This document shows positions 36,789-49,044 of a DNA stretch of 64,000 nucleotides, one piece after another; the first letter of the stretch is position 1, and the number at the start of each line of letters is the position of its first letter. This stretch comes from Brachionus rotundiformis (lineage: Eukaryota; Rotifera; Eurotatoria; Ploima; Brachionidae). The notes under the pieces were generated by a model. It saw only the letters and a program-made list of their open reading frames with translations. It did not search any database and was not told where the DNA came from. The DNA is taken from contig JAESIW010000065.1 of assembly GCA_016802295.1 (NCBI GenBank), positions 1-64,000 of the forward strand, in the 5' to 3' direction. A program made the position numbers and the translations under genes.

Positions 36789-39700
36789 TTACATCATTAT
36801 CATTCTATGTAGATCCATCAATTGTCGTTCAGTCACTATCTCAGATCCTTGGTGATTTGTTTTTCTAAGGTTTTTGAGCACCATCAATAAATCATTTTCT
36901 ACTAACTTAAAAAAAATTAAATAAAAAATATGAAATTATTAAATTTAAGGAAAATTGTCTATACCCTCCTATTTGCCGAAATCAGTTCGCTTAGCACATC
37001 GGCAATGCCGTCTTTGGTATCTCTGGTTGTCATATTTATTGTTGAATGAATTGAATTTTCGATCATTTTGTATCCAATTTCGGCTATAAATCGATTTACC
37101 AAATTCAAGTTGGCCTCATTCAAGCCTTTTATTTGAGGCTTATGTGACAAGGAAATAAATTCAGAAAGAAATTTTGTGACTGATAAATTGGCATCTCGGT
37201 GATCCAGATTTAAAGAAGTAACAGCTAGGGTAATGACTGGCGTAAATATTGAGCTCTCAATAAATTCCAACGGGCATCGTTGGATAAAACGTAGGCACAG
37301 GCGGAAAAAATCGTCAATGGTGTCTGGATGCTTTCGCAATTCATCCAAATTTTCAACATTGGAGCAATTTCTAATTATATAGTCAAATGCCTCTTTGGTA
37401 AATACTTGCATCATTTCAATTAGGCCCGATTTGAAATTGTTCTCAGTACCATAAATGTCCACAAGTATGCTACCAAGATAGAGAAAGCATGAAAAGTGAT
37501 TCAAACGATACAAGTTAACTATGTCAGTCACTAAATTACAGAGAATATTTTGGGAATATTTTTCTGACGATCTGAGCATAAATCTAAGAGCTCGGCAACA
37601 CGACTCGGTAACTTTTGAATCATTTTGATACTTTTTCAAACATTCTGATAAAACTGGCCAAATTTGCTCAATAGATGGTTGACATGGATGAATATTACCA
37701 ACAGAATTGGATATTTTGATTGTTCTGAAAATGGCAGTCAATTTATCGAGCCAGTACAAAGGAAGTGCTTTGGCGCCCTGTTGTGTTTGACCCCTGAGCA
37801 CTTTCTGAAGTCCATCGAGTTGAATAGTGCACAATTTGACCAATGGATCAGTTATTTCAACTGGTGGCAAGTTGTTTAAAATTACTGTAGCCGCTTTTAG
37901 CAGTTCCATGCTAGCATTACTCGGAATGTCAAGATCATCTGTGGATACAACAATATTCAGTAATGTTTGAAGATGATTGACCAAATGACTTTGGCAATGA
38001 CTGCAAATGTTGAGCATTGTGTTAGCAGCTATATGCGCTGTGCTCGGATCTGAAAATCCATTGCAAACAAAATTCAGTGCATTGTCCAAAAATTGTGGAT
38101 TTTTGTTCAGCCATTCACACAATTCGCCAATAAGGCGAAAAGCAGTGCATTTTACTGAAATGTGTACTTGCGTTGGAAGATTCAAAATCGCCTGAACTAC
38201 TTGAGTTACTGATTGATCGCCGTCTTGGGACAGCGACTTGGCAAACGAACACATAACAAAAAGAGCGGCCTCAATTTCAAACCAAGTGGCATTGGCAGCT
38301 TGCAGCATCAAGCATAAATTTTCGAAGCATTTATTTGCCTCAATAATGAATACAATATCGGCCACTAAATCGGCCGATTTGATTCGAAACTCGCCAAAGT
38401 CGTCTAGTCTGGAAGGCGGAACCGATTGGTGCTCATTGTTTAGCTGACAGTGCTTGTAAATGCAATCTATTAGACTGTACACATATGACTTGAAATTTTC
38501 GGACAGTTTATCACACTTAGGGTTGGTGTAAATCTCTTCGGAAATATTGAACCAAAAAACATACGATTTCTGGAACACTTCGTAGTCTTCATGGCTGCCA
38601 CACATTAAAAGTAAATTCAAAGCGTTCAAGTCGCCTAGCTGAGTATTTGGCTCGTTTAACAAATAGAATGATAAAGCGTTACACAATTCTGTGTATATCA
38701 TACAAAAATCGGAGCATTTTTCACTTGATTCTGGTTCACGCTCTACTTGCTTATAGCTAATTGATAAATTGCATATGTTTTCTTTTAAGGAAGTTAATAG
38801 TGCTTTTTCCGAATCCTTAAATAAATTGTTTTTAATTTAAAAAGTTTTAAATAATTAAAGATTTTAAATCATTTTTTAAATAAAGCTCTACAAAGAGAAA
38901 AATTTTTAGCTAATTTTTATTTGAAAAAACCATTAGTTATATTTTTTGTTTTGGTCATGCAGAATGACATGGCATTAAATTTTGCAAAGAGATAAACTAA
39001 ATTTTTCAGTATGAAGTAAATGTTGAATCATGAAATTGATAAATTTGATGGAAAGTATTGGCCTAATAATATTTGAGCTAGCTCAGGCCACAATATTGAC
39101 ATTGTAAACACTAATTTTTCGAAAGCGTTTGACCAACTGAGTCACCATTAGTTACTTAAAAAGTTGGAGAGCTATGGTATTACAGGGAGTCTACAAAGAT
39201 TGATTAATTCAGTTGCAATCATACCAGCATAGTTAAAAAAATGAACATAAGTCATGTTCTACCACATTTTGAGTCTCACGCTGTCTCGGTGTGGAACCAC
39301 TACTAGAGAAGGTTCAGAGCAAACTAACTTGAATCATTGATGGTTTTAGTGATCTAAATTATATGAAAAGGCTTAAAAGGCTTAACCTAGCAACACTGTC
39401 AACAAGGAGAAGACGGGTCATCTTATGCAATTGAACTTGATAAGTTAAGTTGGTACAATGAACCTTTGGAAAGTAAAATACTGTGTAATCACAAGTACAG
39501 ACTAAAACTTCTTCTATAATATAGAGTTGTTGAACATTGTAACCAATTAAGTAATAAAATCAAAAACAATTGATAGTTTTTAAAACAAATTAGATAAACT
39601 TTTGAAAGACTATATACTGCTTTTAGTCTGGTTAATCTGGACTTGTCGCGAAAACATAGCAATCTATATATTATTATTAAATTGGAAAATTTTATCTCAG

Positions 39701-41482
39701 CATCAAATTTCTTAGCCATAGTGATAAGTGTCCCGATTTAATGCATATTTTTTTCAAGTCATAACAACTAATGAATTCTGAAAAATTAAAGAATATGTTC
39801 GTGATTATGGTGCAAAAATAGCGACTTAATTTTGACCATGCTTATAACAATAATTCCATTTACTTCAAAATTATTTTTTTTTCCATGTAACTTAAAAATT
39901 AAAAGTAAAAAATTAAATTACATAACAATCATTTAAAATAAACTTGATTTAAATATATATGAAATTTATCAATAAAAAAAAATCTTAAACTAACTTTATA
40001 TTTAATAATTAATTATTTAATAAATTTATATTAAATAATTGTTTTTTAGAATAGTATTCAATTTTAATTACATATTATAAACCAAGTTTTAGCTTTTTTT
40101 AAAGTACAAAATGGAAAATGAATGCTCCCAAAGGATAAGTGTCATGTCTTGAAACAAAGCTTCTGACCTTTTTAAAGAAATAAAGTCTTATGATACCAAA
40201 ATATGCAGTGTTTTTATGATAGATGTTTTGTCAATTTTCAAAAAAATAAAAAACACTTTGGTTCTTCAAATAGAATAATTATTTGTAAGCGACTGAAAGA
40301 AATTGAATTAGAAAAGTAATAAAATTTGATTAAAATTAAACAATTTTGTTAAATATTTTTCCTTTTGGTCTCATATTTTAGGACTCAATTTCGTCATCGA
40401 AAGGCAGGGTTTTTTTAAGACTTTATGAAATTTAAGTCTGTCTAAATTACATATTAACTCCTTTGAATCCAATAGAATCAAGTTTATTTTTTAAATTTTG
40501 AATTAATTTTTTAAAAGAATTAAATATTTTGCATTGAATTTTAAAGAACTAAAGAAATTTTAGCAAAGAAATAGAAAATACTGTCCCAAATTTTCCCAAT
40601 TGTCTCATCACAAAACAAAATTGAGTTTTAGATTATAAAATTTTAGTCTTGTAGATAAATGGTAAAAAAAATTTTTAAACTACTTACTTCAATTCGAGCA
40701 TTGAACGGAAATAATAAAAGTATATTTATTAAACATGTAGTTACAACATCGTGTAAGTCTAGGTCAGTTTTTGGATCGGATAAAATTCGGAATAAATAAA
40801 TATATAATTGAGAATTGATTATTAAATTGGTGTCTATCAATTTGCACTCGATCCAACTTGAATAGCATTTATATACGAGCTTTAGTTTAGATTGGTTCTC
40901 ATCACAAGACAGATGAGACACCTGTGCCAACGAATGCTCCAAGTATTCGATTAAAAACGGAGCTGAACTTGAAAACAAACTTCTCAATTGATCTCTTCTA
41001 TTCTGGCCTAGTTTTAGGCGCTTGTTGCTTATTTCTTCTGGTAAAATAGTCATAAAGTCTATCAGAGTGCCCATTTGCTCTGGTTTGTTGAACTTTTGGA
41101 TTACTTCTTGCAAAGGATTTTGCCATGTATTCATCAACATTATGAGATCAGACAATGCTATGTTTATTTGAGTTTGAACAGTGGAGTAATTCGAGGTGCT
41201 GAGCTTTTCTAAATGTTGAATCAGAGAGTCTTTCAATGATTGGTGACTGTCTGCGGACAACTCATGGAAACTATTCTGAATTTTGTTTCGGATAGTTTGT
41301 GCCGCGAAAAAAAGCACCTGTTCATTTTCGTCTGAGTGAAGTATTTGGTCGGATACATACCAGGCATTTACCGATTTTTTGAAGTCGTTCAGCCATTGTT
41401 CCGCGTTACGGCGCTGTTCCTGATCCTGTGTACTGTAAAACGTCGAGGACGCGTTTATAACTGTCTGTTTTATTGAATCCAT
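36789..41482 (-). CDS. TNPO3: transportin-3 (nuclear import receptor for SR proteins)
   Basis: Model: complement of join(36789..36905, 36965..38815, 40688..41482), 920 residues, phase 0 at both junctions; the vertebrate protein is about the same length (923). The N-terminus carries the importin-beta N-terminal repeat (RRNAEQWLNDFKKSVNAWYV, FFAAQTIRNKIQ). Family-specific stretches follow: DDFGEFRIKSADLV, NPQFLDNALNFV, HPCQPSIEQIWPVLSECL, CFLYLGSILVDIYG, FIQRCPLEF and LDHRDANLSV. Transportin-3 is an alpha-helical HEAT-repeat karyopherin that imports serine/arginine-rich splicing factors into the nucleus under Ran control. The 1,872-bp second intron contains a plus-strand LINE fragment; the other intron is 59 bp. 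The last exon (39 codons) is short and its exact end is the least certain part. Confidence 0.93.
39085..39640 (+). mobile_element. decayed LINE fragment in a TNPO3 intron
   Basis: Plus-strand translation shows FSKAFDQLSHH followed after a stop by LLKKLESYGITGSLQRLINS, the RT domain start of a Jockey/CR1-type LINE ('DFSKAFD-V-H--LL-KL--YGI'). After a jump of several hundred missing residues come LNYMKRLKRLNLATLSTRRR and a C-terminal YRVVEHCNQLSNKI block. It is therefore internally deleted and frameshifted. It is inserted antisense to the host gene. Confidence 0.8.
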
Positions 41483-41788
41483 TTAACTTTTAGCTTCTAA
41501 GTATATCTAAACACATAAATATATGTTCTAAAAGCATTAAGTTAAATATGTTACTAAAGCAATTTTTTTTTCTCGAAAAATATAAATATCAATATGTATG
41601 CACATATTTCAAATTTCAATTTCTCTCATCTTATTTCAAAATTATTAATACAGAATTATGAAATTGTTGCACAATTAAATTCATGCAAATTTTAATTTGA
41701 TTTAAAAATTAAAAAATAATTATTCTGTTCTATTTAATAGTTAATAAATAATCTCTGTTACACTTAAAGTTGAAATTTTTTGCAAAAA

Positions 41789-41942
41789 TTACTTGTTTGT
41801 TGAACTTCTATTAATTAGAAATTCTTCCACTTTTCCAAGGTTTCTGGCCGATATATTTGCTCTTTGTAATTCATTGCCATAGCTGTGTTCAAGTCTCAAA
41901 GTACTTAAAGAAAATAACAAGCCACGGTCAGAAAAAAGGTGG
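41789..41942 (-). CDS. orphan terminal exon of unrecognised gene
   Basis: An acceptor (AAAATTTTACCCAG) at 41,943 opens a 50-codon frame containing HLFSDRGLLFSLSTLRLEHS and RNLGKVEEFLINRSSTNK before a TAA. The amino-acid mix is clearly protein-like, unlike the noise around it, and an upstream stop excludes extension, so it should be the last exon of something spliced with phase 2. I found no upstream partner between here and the paracaspase gene at 45,118. It is either the end of a gene with a long intron or a relic. Family not recognised. Confidence 0.4.
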
Positions 41943-42485
41943 CTGGGTAAAATTTTTTAAAATAAACATATTAAATTAATGCTTATCAGTTAATGCCTCT
42001 TTCAGAAAAAATTAATTTTTAGTCAAAAGAAATAAATCAATTTATTAGGAAATTTATTTTTTATTTATTGAAAACAGAAAGCAAACACAAGTTTTAAAGA
42101 GATTCAGATTTTAATTTTTATTAATTTTCAAATTAATTCAGCATTTATATCACATTATTAAATCTTGTTATTTTTTGAATTTGTTTATAAATGCTACATT
42201 TAATATCTTAAAAATTTGAAAAAATTTGTTGAATCTTTTTATGATTAATTTAAGCTATAAATCAAATTTTTTTTTTTTTTCAAAATTTTTTAGTTAATTT
42301 TGCATTAAATTAATTTGTATCTTTTTTAAAAAATTTTGGCTAGTTTGCCATTTATTTTTTCTTTTATCAATTTATTAAAAAGCATCAACTTAATTTAACT
42401 ATTAAAAACTTAAATTATAGATACGAACTTAGATAAAATATTTTATTACAGCAAAAATAGAAAAATAAATTAAATTGTTTATATA

Positions 42486-43274
42486 CAGTCAATCCTCGAT
42501 ATAACGAGCAAGTCGGGCGGAAATTTCGTTGCTCGTTATATCGAAATGCATTGAAAAATATGGGCATGTTTATTGGTAAAAAAATACATAATTATTGTTC
42601 TTTTACAAAATCTTTAATAGATGTTTGTTTGGTATTACATTTTTTCTATTACAATTTCGATTCCACTCACAGTCACGTTGCTATACTTTTGAACTTGCTC
42701 AAACCAAAACAAAACGGCTTTATCGACATCATCGAAACTCGATAATTTGATTCTTTTTTTTCTGTACCGCACAAGTTCTTCTCAAAGTGCTCTAAAATTT
42801 TTTCTTTAGACGAGAGAATTGTCGAAATGGTCGATGTGTTGACGCTATACTCTTTTGCGAGAATTGAAGTAGCGATTTTTTGTTCGCAATGTTTTTTTAT
42901 TATTTCGACTTTTGTTTCAAGTGGAATACACTTTCTTTTTTTTTGATTAAGATTGGACATTTTTTATTAACAATTAGATAGGAAATGTTTTCTGGTGATT
43001 TATAGTTATTCATGAAGATAAGTTAATTGTTTTATTTTTATTTTTTTTTATAAAAAGTGTGAAAAAATTTCTTTTGTTCAAGCTCGTTATAGGAAGTTTT
43101 TATTCTTAAGAAAATGATTAAGCGGTATTTCATTATAAGCTCGTTATATCAAGTTTTCGTTATATCGAATTAATTTTTATATCTTTTTCTATAGCTCGTA
43201 ATCGGTTCTAGCCAAGTTGCTCGTTATAAAGGGTTTCTCGTTATATAGGGTCTCGTTATACGGAGGATTGACTG
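42486..43274 (-). mobile_element. internally deleted Tigger/pogo-type DNA transposon
   Basis: Ends are inverted repeats beginning CAGTCAATCCTCGATATAAC and, at the far end, the complement of CAGTCAATCCTCCGTATAACG. Subterminal CTCGTTATA words repeat several times inside each end. A TA precedes the left end; the right flank is TT, so the TA duplication is intact on one side only. At 42,673-42,960 (-) lies the N-terminal CENP-B/psq-type helix-turn-helix of a Tigger transposase (KRKCIPLETKVEIIKKH, SILAKEYSVNTSTISTIL). After a frameshift comes an AVLFWFEQVQ block of the second DNA-binding half. The DDE catalytic domain is missing, so the element is non-autonomous. Confidence 0.88.
42673..42960 (-). 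pseudogene. truncated Tigger transposase, DNA-binding part only
   Basis: 95 codons starting MSNLNQKKRKC. Residues 10-60 form the CENP-B N-terminal helix-turn-helix. The remaining residues are out of frame relative to the family; the correct frame continues on the other phase as DKAVLFWFEQVQKYSNVTV before a stop. No catalytic aspartates are encoded within the element. Confidence 0.85.
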
Positions 43275-44067
43275 TTAATAGTTCGAGACGTATAGTTCAA
43301 CGAACAAATTTTGATTTTAGATCATTAAAGTAAAATTTACACATAGTTTAAATTAATAAAATATTAATTGAATTAATCAAGTATAAAATTTTAATAGAGA
43401 CTAATCAAAAAATAATTTACCAGCAGAATAAAATATTGCGACGCTAATGAGTTTAACTTCTTTGAAGCAATGGCAGTAAATTCGATTGTTTCCTAAGCCA
43501 TCTAGATTATTTATGATTTATTGATTCTGAATTAACCTTTTTCTTTGGTATTTTCTTATGAAATGGACACTTTGAATTTATGTAAAACTCTAGATGAGGT
43601 CCTAGTGGAACTAAAGTGGGACTACATCTAGTCTCACATGATTTTTTTCTCAGAGTTTTTTAGCTAATTTGCTTGTACCTAAAATAAATGATAAAATCAA
43701 ATTTAGGGTTTTTTGATCCAATAGGCATCAAACTATTCGTAGTGGTTTATCTGTAGTCCCAAGCCTTACGGATAAAAGAGCCTCGACTGTATTTGTTTAT
43801 TTGTACCGAGCTAAAACTCCTTCAGAATAAAAATTTTATTTAAAAAATATTAAATGTATTCTTCCACCAGTCTGACAATCAATGGAACAGAATAACTCAG
43901 TCATGCACTTACATATCTCTCACTCCACTCAAAAAGTGGATCTGAAAGTGTTAATAGTAAAAGTTTATTTATACGCCTCATGATTTAATATGTTGAAGGG
44001 AGTATCATATTTTAGTTTTAGTATAGAACGGAATGCTGATTTGGACTACTTTTAATCTTTTGATATA

Positions 44068-44290
44068 AACGGGTGCCAAATAATGGTTGTCCTAAACTTT
44101 AATTATTAAAAAAATATCATGCAATAAAGATAAACTAATGAAATTTTACAGTCTTATTCGAAATTTTATCTATTTTTCAAAAATAATCGTGTTTTTTTTT
44201 AATTAATTATTTTTTTCCCATGCCCGTAAGTGTCATGTATAATCCTTTTTAATAATTAAAGTTTAGGAAAAGCATTATTGGGCACCCGTT
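44068..44290. mobile_element. 223-bp MITE with about 45-bp inverted ends
   Basis: The left end AACGGGTGCCAAATAATGG, continuing with CCTAAACTTTAATTATTAAA, is matched in reverse complement at 44,240-44,290, where GGCACCCGTT closes the element. The core is AT-rich with no open frame. Flanks are TA on the left and AT on the right, so the target duplication is ambiguous. It is unrelated in sequence to the hairpin at 30,151 and to the Tigger copy next to it. Confidence 0.75.
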
Positions 44291-45117
44291 ATTTTCTGAA
44301 AGAGATTTAAGAAAAGGAAAATAATAATCTAAAATAAATCAAATCAACAGCTTATAGAGGATTCCTAAACTGTTAAAGTTAAGGCCCTATTTTTTACTTG
44401 ACAGGATTTTAATTAAACTCAGCTTTGAATTAGAACGCCCTTTAACCTACTCTATCATTGAAGTAAAGGCTAATTTAAACTAACCTTATTTCTTTTTGGC
44501 TTTCGATTTTATTTCAATCTATTCTTAGGTCAAAATCTGTTTTTTCTTTGTTGTTTTTGGTAAAAATCATTAAAGAAGACTTTTCAATTTAAATCTTCTT
44601 TTTGAAATAGAAGATTGACTGATTACGATTAGATGAACATGATAGTCCTCATCAATTGATGCAAATGTACTTACGATATCTGCCTTCTGGGGATAACTTG
44701 ACTAGATAAAACTTAATCAATTATAGATACTAATTTATAAAATTTAAAAAAATTTAAACAAATATTTATTTTTTATCTAGTTTTGTTTATTATGCGAAAA
44801 CCTAAAATAAAATAATGAGTAAAATTAAAGGAGACAAATCAAATAATAATTTTCAAATATTTTAATTTAATAAATTAAAACCAACTCATCAATTCAATCA
44901 CCCATACTATTTTCTAAACCATATATAATGATTTATATAAATTTTTATGATTTAATTTAAATATTTTATTGAAACTGGAAAAATTAAATTTAAGATTATT
45001 AATTAAATTCTTAGACTCAAATTTATTCTCACTCTAAAACAATATTTAAAATTTACTTTAGTACTTTTTTTGCTAAAAAGCTTACAAAAAATCAATAACA
45101 AAAAACAAATTGTTAAC

Positions 45118-47609
45118 TTAATCACTTTGGCCAATATCTGCACTAGAAATACTCCAGTCATCTTTTAATATATTAATTTGTTTTTTGTCATGAATATACA
45201 TATTCATTTCATCTGTATTTAACTTCAAATACAACAATCTATATTTTTCTGGTATTTTCATATTAACTTTTTTGCTTTGGCCATTATTCAAATCGACACA
45301 AATGGTTATTATTCCCTCACAGAATTTATCATACATTTCGAATAAGTTACTTATCCTGTATTCTTTGCGGTTTGATCCATTCAATTGAAGCTTAGTTTAA
45401 ATTTATTTAAAATATGTTCTATTTTTTATAATAAGTAAAAACTCTATGAAATACCTTTTTACATAAAATTGATTCATGACTCATTTTTATATCGCTTATT
45501 AGACTATGTTCGTATTCTATATTCAAAATAGTTGAATTTAAAAAAATATCATTGCTAAAGTAAAATTTGGCAACTAAATTCTTTTTTTCATCATAGACAC
45601 TCTCCACATTTATTTCTTCCTCATTTACTTCAAAAAATAATAATAAAATAAATTAAAATTCTAAATTTGAAATTAAAAATTTAAAAAAATAGCTACGAAA
45701 ATATTCAGATGCAATTTGGTTATGATACAATGAATTTTCATTTGCTTTCAGCCATAAATTAACTTTAAGAAGTGTTGAGTTTATTTTAACTTTGCTCAAA
45801 TTGTTCAGAAAAGAATATTTTGACTTCAATTCAACCAGTTCTATATGTTTTATTTAAATTATATTAAAATTAACAATTTTAAATGTACCTAAATTTATGT
45901 TTTCTCCTATTTCAGCTAATGAAAGATTTTCTTTCAAATGTTTAATGAGAAGATTTGTTACAATGGGTCCTTTGGGCAAGCCTAAATAAGGCAGTTCATT
46001 CATCAAGAAAAATTCATTATTTCCTGTTAAGCATCCATAGAGAATAGTATAGTCCATGGTATTGTTTAAAATTGAATCAATATCTAGATATGCTGGAGTT
46101 TCCGCTTGATGATCCCACTGACCACGACACAAATCCCATATTACAGCAACATAAAACTGCTTGTTTGGTTCAATTCTATCATCTGAGATAAACAGCTCTA
46201 AAAAATTGTGCAAATTAGATATAGATATTTGGTTCATTAAGCCATTATAGTGATGACCATTGAAATGGTACTGCATTCTGGTATTTATAGGCATTAAATA
46301 GTCATGATGATTGTGGCTGTGACCGTGGCCAAGAACATGAAACAATACCGACACTTTTTCGGCTTTGTCGCATATCATCTTAAAAAGTCTGGTGCACTTT
46401 AAGGCCTCTTCGGCATTCAAATCTATAAATGCTATTACTATATAGCCTAAATTTTCATAAACTTTTTTTAGATTATGTAAAGTATCATAGATGTCAAGTG
46501 ACGAGAGCCATTCGTGGGAATAATCTTTTATGCACTCTCGGCACTCTTCGTAGCAATTTTTGTCCTTTTCATAGTCTCCATTGCCAATTAATAATGCTAT
46601 TTTCAAATCAAAGTCAGATTTTTCCTTTATTTGAACCACACAACCAGTTGATGAGATAATTTTTTCATTTGTAGATTCTCTCTTTATTTGACATGTATAC
46701 CTACCAATATCATTTGAGCTCAATTTGTCTATTTTTAATGTAGACAAAGTTGATGTTGGATTATTAGATAGAAATTTTGTCTCTCGGGTCCTCAGATCGG
46801 TTTTAAACCATTCAAATTTTATTTTTGATTTGTTCAATTCATTTACATTTGCTTTGATTTCAATTGATTTCTCAAGCTCCGTTACTATATTCAAAGGACT
46901 TACATAAACCTTTAAATCTTAATTTTTTTAAATTAATTAGAATAAATTTTTAAATTCATAATTTACTTTCTGCTAATTCAGCAATAACTTCTACTCTAAA
47001 AAATAAATTTTCCAAAAAAACTTGTCCATTTTTCCTAGTCTGAGAAATAACACATTTATAAAGTCCACTATGTGACGAGCTTAAGATAGATTATTTATTT
47101 TTAATAGAATAAGATTTTTTTCTTGAATACTTGACATTTTTGATAGATAAACAGTTATTCTCCAGAACCATTTGATTATTATTGTCATAGAAAGAATAAC
47201 AAGGCTTTGGGAAACTATCTGCCAGGCAAAATAGTTCAATCATTTGGCCAGACTTGATTCGAATAACTTCATCTGATGGATACTTTTGTTTTATGGTAAT
47301 ACCTTTTTCTTGTTTACCCAAAAGTAATAAACCATCTTCGATATTCAAAATTTCAAACGACTCGTACAAATCCATTAAAGTAATCGCTCTGGTACTCAAA
47401 AAATTGAGTATTACCTGTGAAGGATTTGTCTGAATAGATGTAATATCTCTTTCGTCTATTTTTACTCTTTCGTTCAGAACACATGGTAAATTATTTAAAA
47501 TAAGCTTCCAATCGTTGGATATCAGTACATCCCTTAGTTTATTTCGGAATTTTATAAAATCTCTATTTGTTGTATAGAGTAACTCACTAATTTTTATATT
47601 CAAATCCAT
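45118..47609 (-). CDS. MALT1-type paracaspase (death domain, Ig, caspase-like, Ig)
   Basis: Model of 6 exons on the complement: 47609..47131, 47079..46967, 46917..45889, 45840..45697, 45627..45455, 45390..45118; 736 residues, all phases consistent. Residues 1-95 form a helical death-like domain. Two Ig domains follow (second Cys in SGLYKC and IGRYTC). The caspase-like p20/p10 domain is at about 300-540: ALLIGNGDY opens it, catalytic His395 lies in FHVLGHGHS, and catalytic Cys461 in VIWDLCRG. A C-terminal beta-rich region matches the Ig3 position of vertebrate MALT1. Order, length and catalytic spacing match MALT1, an Arg-specific protease and scaffold that links CARD-BCL10 complexes to NF-kB signalling. 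An odd feature is the His-rich loop (GHGHSHNHHDY) directly after the catalytic His. I leave the symbol blank because animals can carry several MALT paralogues. Confidence 0.9.
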
Positions 47610-49044
47610 TTATTAAAAATATTTTTAATTCTGTTCTACAAAATAAAAAAAAAAGAAGAAGTATAATAAATTTACATTTATTATAATAAAAAATTTTATT
47701 TATTAATCAAATATACAATGGTACATTTTTAAAGTTTCTATCGATAAACCTTTTTTAAAGATAAAATTTTAAATTCAAAGAGTTTTATCTTACAAATGGA
47801 ACATTATTTTTCAGTTACTTTGACAGGATACTTTCATCTAAATTTGATTATTAATTTTATTTTCTTTTTTGACAAGAATAAGAAAATAAATTATATGTTT
47901 TTTTTTTTAATCAATAAATTACAGTTATCTTATAAACAAAATATATAAATATATGTAATTTCCATGTGAAACCTAAAAAGATCTGTTAAAGGATATATAT
48001 TTGTTTTATTAAATGACAAAAAAATTCAAATAATAAATTATAATATATTCTAGTTATGCTTAAACTATTTCTGTGAAAACTTGCTTACCTAATCAATTTT
48101 TTATTAATTCGATTAATAAAAAATTTAATTCGATTTGAGTAAAAACAATAAGATTTTTTAAATTAATAGCCATTTATTTTCTCAAGATACCTCAAGATTA
48201 TAAAGCAAGAATGCATTTTTATTTTAGAAATAGACGAATATAATAATTATATCAAACAGTATAATTACAAAATTTTCACAACATCACTTCAGTTTTATTT
48301 AGTTCATCTTAACAAATAATAATGTTTTTAATATTTTTTACCATTTTTTATAATTCTATACATATTATCACATCCTGCAGTATTTTCTTATGAAAAAATG
48401 TTAGATCTTTAGAACAATTATGTTGTTGGGAATCATCTAAGAGATAGGTCTGTAGTCGGCCGCCTTCATTGGACTTGTTTCATTTTATAAAGATTTCATT
48501 TTTGATCATTCCATACTTAATGATTATTTAGTTCTAAATTATTGTTTTGTTATTGATAAATAGTATTTGAATTTTTTGGATCAGCAATAGTCCCTAAATT
48601 ATATAAAAATTGAACAATTTGATAAAATAATTTTGCCTTTTAACAAAATTTCTTGTCATTATTAATAGCTTTTTAATATACGTGTTTAAATTATTTTCTA
48701 ATAGCATAATCAAAATAAAATACATAAATTTTTAATTTCAAATGAAAGTCTATAAGCTAAATAAATTATATTTTTAAATCGATGTACTGTTTGCAGTGGT
48801 ATGAACTTACAAATTGTGAATAAACTTTTTCACTTATTAGTATTTGAAGGTTGTTGCCAGTGTTGTTGATACCGAAGCCAATAAACGCCGACTTGTTTCA
48901 TTATACATTTTTAATTCTCCATTTGTTGAGTTTCTTTCTAGAAAAAAAACCTTGTACCATTTGTTCAATAATATTTTTGACCACAATAACTTTGGTGTGT
49001 TACAATTGTTGGGATTCTTGTTTATTTTGGTCTTGCACTAACTG
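47610..49044. other. divergent intergenic region, paracaspase and PTRHD1 5' flanks
   Basis: AT-rich sequence between two divergently transcribed genes. Two overlapping plus-strand open frames at 48,844-49,045 end just before the PTRHD1 start. They overlap in different frames, have no domain, and are more likely 5' UTR or chance. No repeat recognised. Confidence 0.55.
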
